A DNA stretch of 64,000 bases from Archilochus colubris (lineage: Eukaryota > Chordata > Aves > Apodiformes > Trochilidae). Both the position numbers and the translations under genes were made by a program. The notes under the pieces were generated by a model, which had not been told where the DNA came from, ran no database searches, and worked only from the letters and a program-made list of their open reading frames with translations. The stretch spans positions 151,236,552 through 151,300,551 of the forward strand of contig CM041083.1 in NCBI GenBank assembly GCA_023079485.1, written 5' to 3'. This document shows, piece by piece, positions 14,164-26,500 of this stretch (position 1 is its first letter; the number at the start of each line of letters is the position of its first letter).

Positions 14164-14199
14164 GCCCCCTACACCCTCCCTCCCCCCCACACACCCCCA
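14164..14199. repeat. C-rich low-complexity tract
   Basis: A nearly pure pyrimidine/CA stretch contains C runs of 5, 3, 8 and 5, sitting just after an A run. It stands out against the AT-rich neighbourhood. No coding or RNA meaning is evident. Confidence 0.7.
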
Positions 14200-16967
14200 A
14201 AGTATCTGCTATAGATGGCTGCATAGGGGAATAAAAAGGTTACGGATGAGATTGTCTGTTTGCTCAAGGGAGGCTGAACACTGCTGGCTGCCCAACAGGC
14301 TTCAATAAACACTCAGACTCCAAACACCACGCTCAGTAAAGGGCCAGCAACAGAAGGTTATGGGATATTCTGAAATGTCTAATATTTTAAGGGCAGAGAC
14401 ACAGTGAGTAGGCCTTTGCTAAGCCTTGTTTTACTGTCTATCATCTTTAAATGGATAAATCAGACTGGATCTCCAATGTGCCAAAAGTCTGGCTGCAACC
14501 CTTAGGAGGACTAAGAAACATCAGACATAATTTTGCTGAGCAGAGGCAGTTCTATTCAATAAGAGTTAGAAAGGGCCTCCGAAAGTATTTCTGAACCTGA
14601 GACGTGGCCTCATAGACCTAAAAATGCAGACCGTATCCAGATACAATTAGCTTAAAAGCATCTGTGATTGAATAATTGAGTATATCCATACTGCAAACTA
14701 AAAGAGGGCAAGGAGAAAGCTCAACCATGGAATTTTTCATCACCCACTTAATTGCTTAATTGTTAGTTCATTCCTGGCTCTGGTCACAAACAGGAGAACT
14801 GATACAGCAATTGGTTAAAGTAACAAGACCGGTGAATGTCAGGCCCCAGTCTGACAGATACCCTGGAAATGCAGCACTCCAAAAGGAAAAGAAGAAACAT
14901 CTTTCATGTTTCTGGTCTTTGGCCTAATAAACTGTATTTTCCTTCAGTCCTAAAACAACCACAGCATTATTAATAATTTAGTTCTTCAAGGATTTATTAA
15001 AAACCAACAGGACGAAAATTACATTATGCTGGACAAGGCATTGGATTTCCTTGAAGAAAGCAAAGTCTGAAAGTTGGAGAACGTTAAGCTTTTAGAGTAA
15101 ATGATTTAATGGTCTCCTAACTGTGGAATATACAGAGCAATAATTCTGACAAAAGGTGACTTATCTATCTGGGACAGCTATCAAATTGCCTGTGCAGATT
15201 AAATACGTGCTCCAAACTATATGCATACAGGTACTAAAATCACAAAATACTGCTGAAAATGTCCAAAATCATCCCTTGTGTAACTCTATTGAAGACAGGG
15301 GAATTACACCTGGGAAACATTTGTCACATTTATAGGCAGATTTCAATCTCTGTGACAGCAGAACAAAGGCCCCTGGCAGCAGGAAATCTGCCAAAAAGTT
15401 CTCAGAGAGAGAGAGTGGAAGGCATGGGCCCAGGAGCCCCATTACCCACTGGTTCAAGCCCAAAAAGAGACTGAATCAGAGCTGGTAGAAAAGGTTCAAC
15501 CTTCTGCCTCTTCTCTACATGTGTGAGATACCTGTGTAATCCCAGGTAGATTCTAAGGCTGCTGTCCCAGTGGGCCTCAGAACCATTAGTGCAACCTACA
15601 CCATTTCCATCAACTTGATAAACAGAAATGCCATGGCTCAGATCTGATCAGCAATGTATCAGAGTGAGGCAGAGAAAGAAGTAACTGCTCAAGACATGAA
15701 ACTGTCCAGAATTTTACATACTGTTCCCCTCCTTCATCCACCCCGGAGAGGGCACATTAAATAGAAAATGCAAACTAGAAAATTGAGGCATGAGTAAAAA
15801 TAAAGCAGACGTGAATTTGTTTCATAAGATATTTGCATTGGACTTGTAATTTCCATCTAAGTTTTCTGATGATGCCTGATTTTGTGTTATTAGGTAGTTA
15901 ATAATAACAAAACACATACACTTGCAGTGTTTCTTCCACTGTAAGAGAAGGCGCTGTTCCAATGAGAGGAATTGGTTTCCTACCTGAACTGACACCGTAA
16001 AACCAAACAGAATATGATGACAGCAACTACTACACATTTTTGCCTTGCTCTGCTCTTGCCTTAATAAGGGGGATTGCTGCTGAGCATTGACACAACTGGC
16101 CCCTTCCTATCTCCTTCACCTTAAAATTACTGCACAGACTGAAATCTTTAATGAGCCCTGGCGTGGAAAGGAGAAAGTAAAAATGTACAGACACACAGCT
16201 TCATCAAGAGCAACAGAGATAATAGAAAATGAACATCACACATTAATGTATTTAATAAGACAAACAATAAAAGGAAACTAATATCAGAAGTTTTTTAGTT
16301 TTTTTTTAAACGCACCTAGGAAAATACGGTAAATGCAATTCAAAGGAAGAAATACTAACTAAAAAAAAGATGGTTAACAAGCACAGCAGCTAATCTTTTA
16401 TCCTTTCAGTCTTAAATGAGTAGTGATGACTTGCCTGTGCTCTCTTAAAGACATTTTTCAGGAACTGATCCTTAGAAACTGAAATCTGCAGGGAGAATCC
16501 TAAGTGCAGTAAATCACTGAGTGCAAATCAGATACTTGGATAGCTCTGTTAGAAGGTTATTCACTATAGTTTTAGCTATGCCATGAAACCACAAATCATG
16601 GAAGGAATATAATAGCAGAATAATTATGAAGGATAATTGCCTATAGTTCCTGAGACAGGACAATGGGCCAAACTAGAGCAGTCTTTGAACCTAAAAGTTG
16701 CAAAATAAACCAAACCATCCCAAAGCCTTATTTGTTGACTTGTACACATACCATGCATAAATTGCCCCATTTCATTGGAAATCTTTTTTTGTCCAGATAT
16801 TTAGCACCAGGAAAAATATCTTTTTCCATAGCAGTCAGTATGGAACTACTGTAGACTAGAGTCAATAGTAGAGTGCCTGATTCTTTTTAAAAAAGGATGA
16901 AAATAAAATACAACCTGTCATGCAAAAGAATATTAAAAATCACAATCTTGTGGAAGGGTAACTTATC

Positions 16968-16987
16968 AAATAAATAAATAAATAAAA
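16968..16987. repeat. (AAAT)n microsatellite
   Basis: About five AAAT units occur in tandem. It has no link to a CR1 tail or other element that I can see. Confidence 0.85.
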
Positions 16988-18340
16988 TATATGGTATGTT
17001 ATTTCAAGACACTATAGAAGACTGCTCTTTTGAGAGAGCCAGCTAACATCATTATGCTAAGTAGATCTATTCATTAGTGTACTGGAAGAGGAAGTTGACT
17101 AAATAGTCGGAACTTGGAGGTGAACATTTCAGCTAATGAAGTATGGAAGACTGTATGTAACTTCCCACAGATTTACACAAGTTAGAAGACTGAATGAGAA
17201 ACACCATTTTCTAGCAAAGGAAATGATCGTTTGCATCAAGAACAAAATGCCTAAGACTTCTAGTTTAAAATATGACATTTAACTAGACTTTATATTAAGC
17301 TTATCATTAAACAATATGTGTAAGCTTAAAATACAAGGGTATTTTATGGAATTAAGAAGTAATGGTACATACTATGACTATCTGTTATCCAAAACTCTGC
17401 AGTGGAAATTCAGAATTTTTCAAAAATGCAATAAAGCTGGTTCTGAAGATCTAAATTTCATATTGATTTATCTTCCAATCTTTAGGTAAATAACAAGCTT
17501 TTTATTGACATTGTTTGCAATAGGATTTTATTGCAATGAAATCTGTAGGCTCACTGAGGCCCTTTTCTCTATAGTTTCTTTTGCTTTTTTTTTTATATAA
17601 ACAGTGTAAAATAAGGTGAATGGAGCTGGAATCAAACCCTGATATCTTCTGTACTTAATTAGGAAAATCACATTTTTTCTAAAATCCTTTTAAGAAGGTT
17701 TTGTCAGACTTTCATAGGTGGTTAACTTGAAGCATTGATTGTCCCAGCAGGACATGTACCAGTCATATGGAACCTATAAACTCAGCTATTTATCTACTCA
17801 ACAATCAACTAAAAAGCAGAATATTGCCACTACTTCTCATTTTATGGATACCACACTCTTGGAGAACTACATGGATATGTAAAAGCAACAGGTAACTAAG
17901 TGGAAAACAATAACAAGAAAGGAAAGAGAATTTCAGGTAGAAATAATCCAGTCATAATGGCCTCCATATTAGGAGATCAAGCTGTCACATGCAAAACATT
18001 AAGCTAAAACCTGGAAAGATTACAAACACAGATATTACCAGCAGGCATAAATATTTTCTTCTTACTAAAATTAAATAAAGCAAAACTGTTCATTAAGGAT
18101 GTGTGAAGCTTTTTTTTTTTTTTTGAAAGAAATACCAATATTGCAAATATAAGCATCAAATATCCAGTGTATACAATGCTAATGAAGCCCTTACTGTTCC
18201 TATACATAAAAAAGAAGTAAGGTATATAGGTGAATTCAGCTATTTAATTATAATATTTCATTATCTCAGCAAAAATTAAAAGATCACACTGTTAAATCAG
18301 TTATTCATATATTGTGAGTATTTTTACTAATATTCATAGA

Positions 18341-18534
18341 GTTCTTTTTTACATCTTTATCAGTGATCTGGAGGAGGAGATCAAGTGTACTCTCAGTAAG
18401 TTTGCTGACAACACAAGGTTGAGTGAGTGTTGACCTGCCTAAGGGTGTGAAGGAAGGCCCTGCAGAGGGATCTGGACAGGCTGGATTGATGAGCTGAGGC
18501 CAACTCTATGAGCTTCAACAAGTCCAAGTTTCGG
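18341..18534 (+). mobile_element. Old CR1, left part (interrupted)
   Basis: This is the 5' portion of an old plus-strand CR1 split by a younger insertion. It reads through the RT palm: FISDLEEEIKCTLSKFADNT is visible on the plus strand at about 18354-18415. The catalytic FADD box has become FADN, with codon AAC at 18410-18412. The text then runs to the region before the LGH block and stops at a junction with an octamer-tail sequence at 18535. It continues at 19239. Confidence 0.85.
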
Positions 18535-19238
18535 ATCATAGAATCATAGAATCATAGAATCCTTGGGGTTGGAAGGGACCTCGAAAGATCATCTAGTCCA
18601 ACCCCCCCTGCCAGAGCAGGGCCACCTAGAGCACTTCGCATAGGAACGTGTCCAGGCGGGTTTTGAATGTCTCCAGTGAAGGAGACTCCACGACCCCCCT
18701 GGGCAGCCTGTTCCAGGGCTCTGTCACCCTTACAGTAAAAAATTTTTCCGAATATTCAACTTGAACCTCCTATGCTCCAATTTACACCCATTACCCCTTG
18801 TCCTATCACTGGTCACCACTGAGAAAAGCCTAACTCCATCTCCCTGACACTCACCCCTTACATATTTGAAAACATTGATGAGGTCCCCCCTCAGTCTCCT
18901 TTTCTCCAAACTAAAGAGACCCAGCTCCCTCAGCCTTTCCTCATAAGGGAGATGTTCCACTCCCTTAATCATCTTAGTAGCTCTGCGCTGGACACTTTCA
19001 AGCACTTCCCTGTCCTTCTTGAACTGAGGGGCCCAGAACTGGACACAATACTCCAGGTGCGGCCTCACCAATGCAGAATAGAGGGGGAGGAGAACCTCTC
19101 TTGACCTACTAACTCCACCCTTTCTAATGCACCCCAGGATGCCATTGGCCTTCTTGGCCACAAGGGCACATTGCTGGCCCATGGTCATCCTCTTGTCTAC
19201 CAGGACCCCCAGGTCTCTTTCACCTACACTGCTCTCCA
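18535..19238 (-). mobile_element. Young CR1 inserted into an older CR1
   Basis: Read on the minus strand, the element starts inside ORF2 at the [16 protein letters not shown] region, runs through the post-RT coding region and 3' UTR, and ends in about three ATTCTATG octamers (18535-18560 on the plus strand). It is nearly identical to the plus-strand copy at 6026-6512 over the shared 485 bp and extends about 220 bp further 5'. On both sides the flanking text is a single older CR1 in the opposite orientation. The old element lacks only a few bases at the junction, consistent with a small target deletion. Confidence 0.93.
18730..19238 (-). pseudogene. CR1 ORF2 C-terminal fragment with one-base frameshift
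   Basis: About 170 codons of continuous CR1 ORF2p text cover the fingers/palm-distal and post-RT parts. In order they include [20 protein letters not shown], then [20 protein letters not shown], then [20 protein letters not shown] and [20 protein letters not shown]. The frame ends early at LNIRKNFLL. The sister copy at 6.3 kb has one extra T in the same run and reads on to the normal stop, so a one-base deletion in a T/A homopolymer explains the break (plus-strand position about 18737-18748). The start Met and first eight codons of the longer open frame (19239-19263) belong to the older CR1 read antisense. RT catalytic motifs lie upstream and are absent. Confidence 0.9.
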
Positions 19239-19957
19239 CTTGGGTCACAACAACACTGTGCAAATCTGCAGGCTTGGGGAAGAGTGGCTGGAAAGTTGCT
19301 CAGAGGGAAAGCAACTGGGGTGTTGGTGTACAGCTGGCTGATTATGAGCCAGCAGTGTGTCCAGGTAGCTAAGGCCACCAGCATCCTCGCTTATACCAGA
19401 AATACTGTGCCCAGCAGAACTAGGGAAATGATTGTCCCCCTGTACTCAGCACTGGTGAGGCTGCACCTCAAATACTGTGTTCAGTTCTGGGCCCCTCGCT
19501 TCAAGAAAGACATTGAGGTGCTGGAGAATGTCCAAAGAAGGACAAGGAAACTGGTGAAGAGTCTGGAGGACAAGTCTTATGAGGGACAGGTGAGGGAACT
19601 AGGGTTTTTCAGCCTGCAGAAAGGAGGCTGAGGGGAGATGTTACTGAACTCTACAACTACCTGAACAGAGGTTGTAGAAAAATTACAAGTAATAGAATAA
19701 GAGGAAATGGCCTCAAGGTGTGCCAGGGGAGATTTAGCTTGGATATTAGAAGAAACTTCTTCACTGAAAGGGTTATCAGACACTTGAAGAGGCTGCCCAG
19801 AGGGGTAGTTGAATCACCATGCCTGGAGGTGTTTAGATGTGTAGATGTGGTGCTTAGGGACATGGTTTAATGGTGGATTTGGCAGTGTGCTAGGTTAATG
19901 GTTGTACTTAATGATATTAAAGATCTTTTTCAACTGAAATGATTTTATGATTCTATC
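19239..19957 (+). mobile_element. Old CR1, right part (resumes after nested insertion)
   Basis: The sequence resumes in the LGHNN region (CTTGGGTCACAACAAC at 19239-19254) and continues collinearly through the post-RT region and 3' UTR (GACATGGTTTAATGGTGG near 19859-19876). The degraded octamer tail (ATTTTATG, ATTCTATC) ends near 19957. Together with 18341-18534 it forms one insertion of roughly 910 bp. Its 3' UTR differs from that of the young subfamily, so this is a different and older CR1 lineage. Confidence 0.92.
19284..19631 (+). pseudogene. CR1 ORF2 C-terminal remnant of the old copy
   Basis: A 115-codon open stretch carries CR1 ORF2p blocks: [20 protein letters not shown] in its middle, then [20 protein letters not shown] and LREL-like [12 protein letters not shown] text near the end. 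It runs out of frame at about 19631. Homology continues in other frames to about 19860. The upstream palm motif of the same gene lies on the other side of the nested insertion and has lost its second catalytic Asp. It is dead and has no independent function. Confidence 0.85.
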
Positions 19958-22900
19958 TGGCTTAAGTCATATTTTTGTAGCTTTGAGAATTCAAAAGCAA
20001 AGATGATACAGCACAGCAAGTCTTAGCATTAGAGTCTCTGGGGCACATGTTGTAATAGATTACTATTCCAAGCCTACTTCTTTCTCTGCAGTGATAAAGA
20101 AAATATAAGATTTAATATTTACATTTAAGCGTGAAGATCTGTCTGTAAAAATGCCTATCTTACACAGCTACTATTAAGGAAGTCTAGGGAAAATAACCTG
20201 CTAGTTTAAGAACATAAAATATTGCTAAGACAATAAATACAGGAGAAGGGTAAGTAAACCAAGTCACGTATTTTAAAGGCTGGTTTTTTGGTACTCTGAA
20301 CTCCAATGCCACTTATGATCTAGGAGGTCTCCCTCGTTGTCATATGTTGGTGGATGATCTGGCATTTACAAGTGATCTGAAGATTTAAAACTTATTGCCT
20401 AGTAGTCCCACCACCACATTTTTCAAAACCAAATAGCAGTAAAGAAAAGTGTGACCTGTATCAGAAAGTGGGATCTGGAAACTAGCAGAAACAAATTGAG
20501 CATTCAAAAAAAATGGGAAAGAACTTAAAAGAGCTCCAATATTCTTCCCTCAAACAGAGGTTTAGACAAAATTATTCTAACACTGAGCTGTTACAGACTG
20601 CTACAGAAACCAGTACTTCAGATTGAACAGGAATATATCCATCTCTTTTTGTTTTTACTGTTAAGTAATCCAAGCTCTGTTTACTTTTCTAACTGGGTGC
20701 TTATCAGTTGCATTCCAGGACGGACCAAACTGTGCCCTCAGACAGTCTGTGCAGAAGGAAACAATCCCAGACAGAGTGCTCATGTCACTCATTGCCATCA
20801 ATATGACCTGCCCTTCAATCTATACATCCCTAGAACTGCTGATGGCATGACTGAACCTGTCTTTATGCCCAAACATTCAATGCAATGAGAGCATGGCCAT
20901 AGCATTCTGGTAGGTTTTCATAGGAAGTACAGAAAATAATCCCTTAGGTGAAGGTTACTGATGGGTGGATAACAATTAGTAGAAGCATCCTTACTGCTAA
21001 AAGGGTCTTATGCCAGAAAAAGCTCATCTTAGACACTAGAGATTAGGCAGGGTCAGTAGGAATGGTAGGTCTGGGAGAGGGACATTGCTTCATTCTCCAG
21101 CGGAGAAAGTTTTAGCTGAAAATTCTGAGAGACGTATTAAATATGGACGTCTATAGTGCACTTCTTTCAAAGTCCCTGCCAAGTTAAAAATGATGCTTTC
21201 AATATTATGACTGTGCTCTGTCCTTTAGGTCATTACTGTGCAGGTTCTTTTTTACCCTGGTGAATTACCACCCTTTCTCTCTCTGATCTGGGACGTTTCA
21301 AGGAGGGCTGGAAACTCACTACCTCCCTAATGTATCGCTGTGTGGATAAAACATTAAGAAAGAAAACAGGAGGATTCAGGAGTGCAGGAGGCTATCCCAC
21401 AGATCTGATAGACTCAAAAGGTTAATCTTCAGCTACATCTTGTTCATTAGTCTAAATATGCATTTAAAACATCAATGTGCTTAAAAGTACTTTGTCAGTA
21501 CCCATTAAGAATGTGCATTGCATATTTAAGACATACCTTGATAGTAACAGGTGCTGAAAAGCAGGCACTGTTCATCTTTATAATGAGTGGTTTTCCCTCT
21601 GAGTACAATATAAATCTATGATGCACCATAAAGTGACACTGGTATGCCCTTTGGACATGCAAAAACAACCTATTCTGTGAAAACCAGACAACTAAAAGAG
21701 GTAACGTGTGAGCACAACTTCAAAGAAGCTATTCTTTCAGGTCTTGATTGCAAGTTCTAATTCTTCACACTGATATAAGGGAGGTGAGAAGGTCTAAGAA
21801 GACCTTTCTGATACTGGCCGCTTAAACTGGAATGTGGAAAGCTGAAGAAAAGAAGCCAATGTAAGGTTATTACTCCACCTCTAATACACGATACCCTTTT
21901 CTACAATCATTCTGCTAAGGTAATTATACTGTGCTAGTAAATATCCTGCAGCAGACAGATTAATACCATCTGCCAGTTAAGGACAAAACTATGCCTATGC
22001 TGCAAAGCATACCTGAGCTCCAAGCCACACAGTGGATAACCTCCTTCTTGGTTGGACTGGCAGTCCAGTCCAGTCCCACTCCCTTGTGGAGTGTCTTTGT
22101 GGTCATTAGACAGAATTATTTGATTATTTTTTTTTTTAAGTTGTTTCAGTTTGAATACTTGAAATGACAGGAAGACTGCTGTGCAATCTGTCAGTGCAGA
22201 GAGGTGTGTACACAGCCTGCTGCTAAGGGAACAAAGGATATGGCATCAGAACATATGGTGTGTTTGAAAGTACATGGCCCCTTGGGATAGCATAGAGGAC
22301 TGTGTAGGGCAGAAGAAGCCAAACCTGGAATGGTCCTGGCTGAGGAATGATTTGTTCTCAGAATGATCAGCTCCTGAACTGCAGCCGAGTTCACCTCAGA
22401 GAGAGGAAAAACTTTGGTTTGCTTCAACAGAGAGGCTGTAATGTGTCTACAAGTCACAAAGAAGCAGCTGATTTATTTGACATTTTCAACACATCCAAAG
22501 CATCCTTTTCCACTGAAGCAGTAGGAACCAGATGTGTAAGTACATCTCTGGTGTCACAGCAGTTCTGTAGGAATACAGGGTTGCATGGCTAAGGACAGGG
22601 ACAGCAGCAAGGGTGTGAATGGTGCCAGGGCAGTAAAGATCATGTCCCTGGTAATGATGGAAATAACCTTCATCTGGCAGCTCTAACATTGCTCCCATTG
22701 GTACTGTGGAAGTTCCATCTCCTGTTGCTCTTAACCACAACAGATTGGAGTGAGGGGATGTAAAGCACTGCTCCCCTCAGGCTAACAGCCTACTTGGGAA
22801 GTATAAGTATGAATGCCAGTAGTGAAGGTGCAGTACTGTTTATTTAAAAATATAAAGACCGTGAAGTCAACTCTGTTTGTCTATCAGGGATATAGCATAC

Positions 22901-23493
22901 TCCCAGCTCTTGCACAGTGGGCAACTGGAGTCTACTTCCAATACAGGGAACAAGATGGCTTTCAGCATGGTTTACCTTCTATATCATGCTATAAAAATAT
23001 TGGAATGCAGAACAATACTTGGACTTTTGTCCCCTCACCACACACATCTCAGGACAACATGGGTACTATTTGGAGATTAGAGGTCGCTCTCAGCCAAGCA
23101 CTGTGTCACACAATGCAATCCTTCAGTGGAGACCAGCCATGGCCAGCATGGGCCAGACCCTAGTTGGGACCAGAGTGGGTCAGACCACCCTGCATCACTT
23201 CACTGAGTAGTCAGGGAACACTTAGGGAACTGCTGTAGCCTACAGATGACAACAGCTGAATAAATGAGTATGTGAAAGGTAAGCCCAGACCCATGATGAC
23301 TTGGGAGTGTCAGATAATGCTTGTTCATATGTTTAGAGGTTTCTCCTTTCTTCTCCCATTACTGATATAATCATTTACCACTAGGCAAGTGCATTGCTCA
23401 CTGAGGAATTCCTGTTCACCAGAACTAAACACAGTAACAGCTATGTAACTACACTTTTGTAGCTGTTCACTACAGATAGTTTAGGATAGAATT

Positions 23494-23521
23494 AAAACAA
23501 ACAAACAAACAAACAAAAAAA
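23494..23521. repeat. (AAAC)n microsatellite
   Basis: About six AAAC units in tandem end in a run of seven A. A second A/C-rich patch follows at 23535-23560. Confidence 0.85.
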
Positions 23522-26500
23522 CCTCCAAAATAAATGAACAAACAAAAACCCCCACAATCAAACCAGTAACATTTCCATCAATAGCTGATGGTTAGCAAAT
23601 GACTGCTGCTTGTCCTTTGGAAGATCATGTAATTTCCATTTCAGAATACTTATCATCTTCAACTTTGTTCCAACCCTTTTTCTACTCTAGTCTGATCCTA
23701 CTATTGCTATTTCAAAAACTGCCCTTTAGGCCATCAATAACATCACAAGAAACCTCTGCTAGTGCCTCTAGAAATTGTTTAAAATCCTGCAGATGAAAGA
23801 AGGAAGGAAAAGCAGAAGAAAAGTGGAATGGAAATGTGTGCCTTAAAAGCCAGTCACTGAAAGAAATGCTTTAAATAATGTCTAGCCATTTATAAAAGGA
23901 ATCGGTCCATGCCTTGCAGAAATAGCCAATTGAAAAGTTCATATTAATTATTTTTTCTTAATGAAGCAACTAAGAGGAAAAACTAATTAGTGCCAGAATC
24001 TTTATAATTGATTTGATGCAGATGATCAGTTAATAAAGTACTTGGAACTGTGTTCTTCTGTCTGGATTAGAAGATTTGGTATAACAACATTATTTAGAGT
24101 TCATGCTATAGTTATAGACCATTAACAAGCAGGAAGTGTATGTGTGAACAGGAATTATTTTGTGTATCTGAAAACACTTATTTTTTCAGATTAATTATAG
24201 TTAAGATTTACTTTAGCTACAGTTTCCAGATAACTTATATTAATTCATCAGGGTTTCAACAACACCACACTTTTCAGGAAACAAAACAGTGTTTAAATTC
24301 AGAGAGTAAGCCTGATATTGAATGCATAGACATCAATTTTAAAATCCCCACTTTAATAAAGTATTAAGAATAGGTAAATTAGTCAGTATAAGTCTGCACA
24401 GATGCACTGAAATTATCAATTTATATTTACTTGAATAAATGCTATCAATGCCACAATAAGATCCCATAAATTATGAATACTGAGTGGTAACTGGGGAAGA
24501 GAAAACACAGGACCTAAAGTTACCCTTATATGATCATGAACATAAGGAGTTTAAACCTATTGGATGACTTTGTCTCTGAAAAAAGGTTTTTCCATATACT
24601 TTGATATTAATTTATATTTTTTATTTTCTGTCTCAGACATCTGAGATAGAAAACCTGCTAGGAAAACTGCACACCTATAAAGTGGCTCAAAACCTAGGGA
24701 TTAACTTCACTTATAATAAATAAAACTCATTCTTCAAACACTCCTGTAGCACAGCACATCCACAGGGTATGTGAATTACACGAAGTATTAGTGACATGAG
24801 CTTTGGAAACTTTATCTTGACTTACAGGTATCTTTCATGTCTAATACACTGTGACTGTTCAGAATTTTTCTCTCCCATCCTTGCCCTTAAAACACACTCA
24901 GAGCAAAACTGTTGGTTTTGCCTCTTGAGTTACACCTCTTCTACCAGGATTAATGTTCCCTACTTTTGAAACTGCATGAACTGCAAGAACTGCCAGACTC
25001 TTCTCTAAATTAAAATACCCTTTTATGTCTTTTAAGTACATAGAATGAATTCTTTAAAGTAAGGACTATATTTTTCTCTCACGTTCAAGATATCTACTAC
25101 AGTTCAAGAAAGGCAAAAGAAGCAACCAGTTTCATAGATGCTCATACTCCTAAATTTAACCGACTAATTTTCTTTTACAAACTTGGAGGAGGTTTGCTCT
25201 GGAGTTAAAACACTGTAAGAGTGAGTCTATTTTGCCACAATTGCATGTATTTTAAAGCAGTGAAGAAAAAAAATGTCATCAGACCTTTATCTTTTGATTT
25301 TACTGTTCTCTGAGTATCCAGTGAGACATACTGTGGGATGCTAACATAGTCACTACACAAAATAAGATTGGTTCTCCTGGGCCACACTTCTGTATATTTT
25401 ATTCCTGACAAGAGGCAGCAAAGGCAACAAAGAACAGTCTAGGGAGACATAGTAGGAAACAATAAATGTAGCAAGAAAAAGCTTGCAAAACGAGAACTAT
25501 CCACTTTGAAGCAGCACAGCCTCTTCCCTACTGCTTCCACTTTCAATTCAAAGGCAAATAAATTCTCCATGATAACTCCCAATGGCCTCCACAGTTCTTC
25601 AGTGAACTTGCCCTCAAATTACAGGGTAATAAAGGGATAACAACCCTTGACTGACTAAATAAGGAGGTGGGTTCTCACTGTAAAAGAGGGTCTTTCATTA
25701 CTTGCCCTTCACCTTTGCTTATCCAGTGAAGTAGTATCTCACAACTACAAGAAAATTGCTAGCAATTAAAAGCATCCACTTTTCCACTTAAATAATTCTC
25801 TGGAGCATCATTGTGGTAACGCTCCACATCTGGATTACTGTTTATTTGTTTAAAAGTTACCCATATAGTAACAACAGCAACAACTGTACTTCAAGCAGGC
25901 AAACCAAGGCCTCATGTTACTATGTCTGTAACACCATTCTGTCAGGTTTCTTTCTCCAGATTACTACCTTTTCCATAACACATAATTGTATTCCTGTTGA
26001 ATGCCACTTTTTCTATCAGCTGCTACTAGCTTGTTAAATTTTGGTCTCACTCATAAGAGTGCCTACATATATCCTGGAAAACTGAGAATCACATCTGTGA
26101 ATAAGTCTGTCCTGACCTGCTTTCAGTTTGACATCCCCACAAAGAGGAATGTAATCTAAATTTAGTTGATATAAAGAAGAATTTGTCTGGATAACCACAT
26201 TGCTTCAGGTGATTTTCTCTAAAAAATAACTATTAAATTCAGATGAAAGCCTATCTTCTTTCTATTTTCACATGTGCAAGCTTCTTCAAAGGACTTTGTG
26301 TGTAATGAGGCTAAAAGCCTGATCCTCCTAAAATCTGACTAGCTTTTAAGAGTAATGATGTCGACTGCACTTCAACATCACTCTACTTAGAACCAGGCAA
26401 AAAAAAGCAAGAGTTATTTAAGGCAAATACACAGCCTCTAATCTCGGCACACACAACAATATTCTTTACCTCAGCTGTCTTAAGTCAGTTTTCCAAAGTG

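Larger units (their letters stand above)
11159..18340. other. AT-rich unique DNA between CR1 copies
   Basis: No gene is recognised in these 7 kb. Contents that can be named are a run of 13 A at about 14135-14147, a C-rich patch at 14164-14199, an (AAAT)n tract at 16968-16987 and a T run at about 18110-18124. The part around 15000-15215 has mixed composition and lacks repeats, so it could hold a distal regulatory element, but this is only a guess. Short frames such as 12231-12518 (+) and 12843-13124 (-) look like chance. Confidence 0.5.

Noticed and set aside
22813..23163. 116-codon frame in a GC-richer patch
   Set aside because: Overlapping frames on the same strand are equally open, and no domain is recognised.
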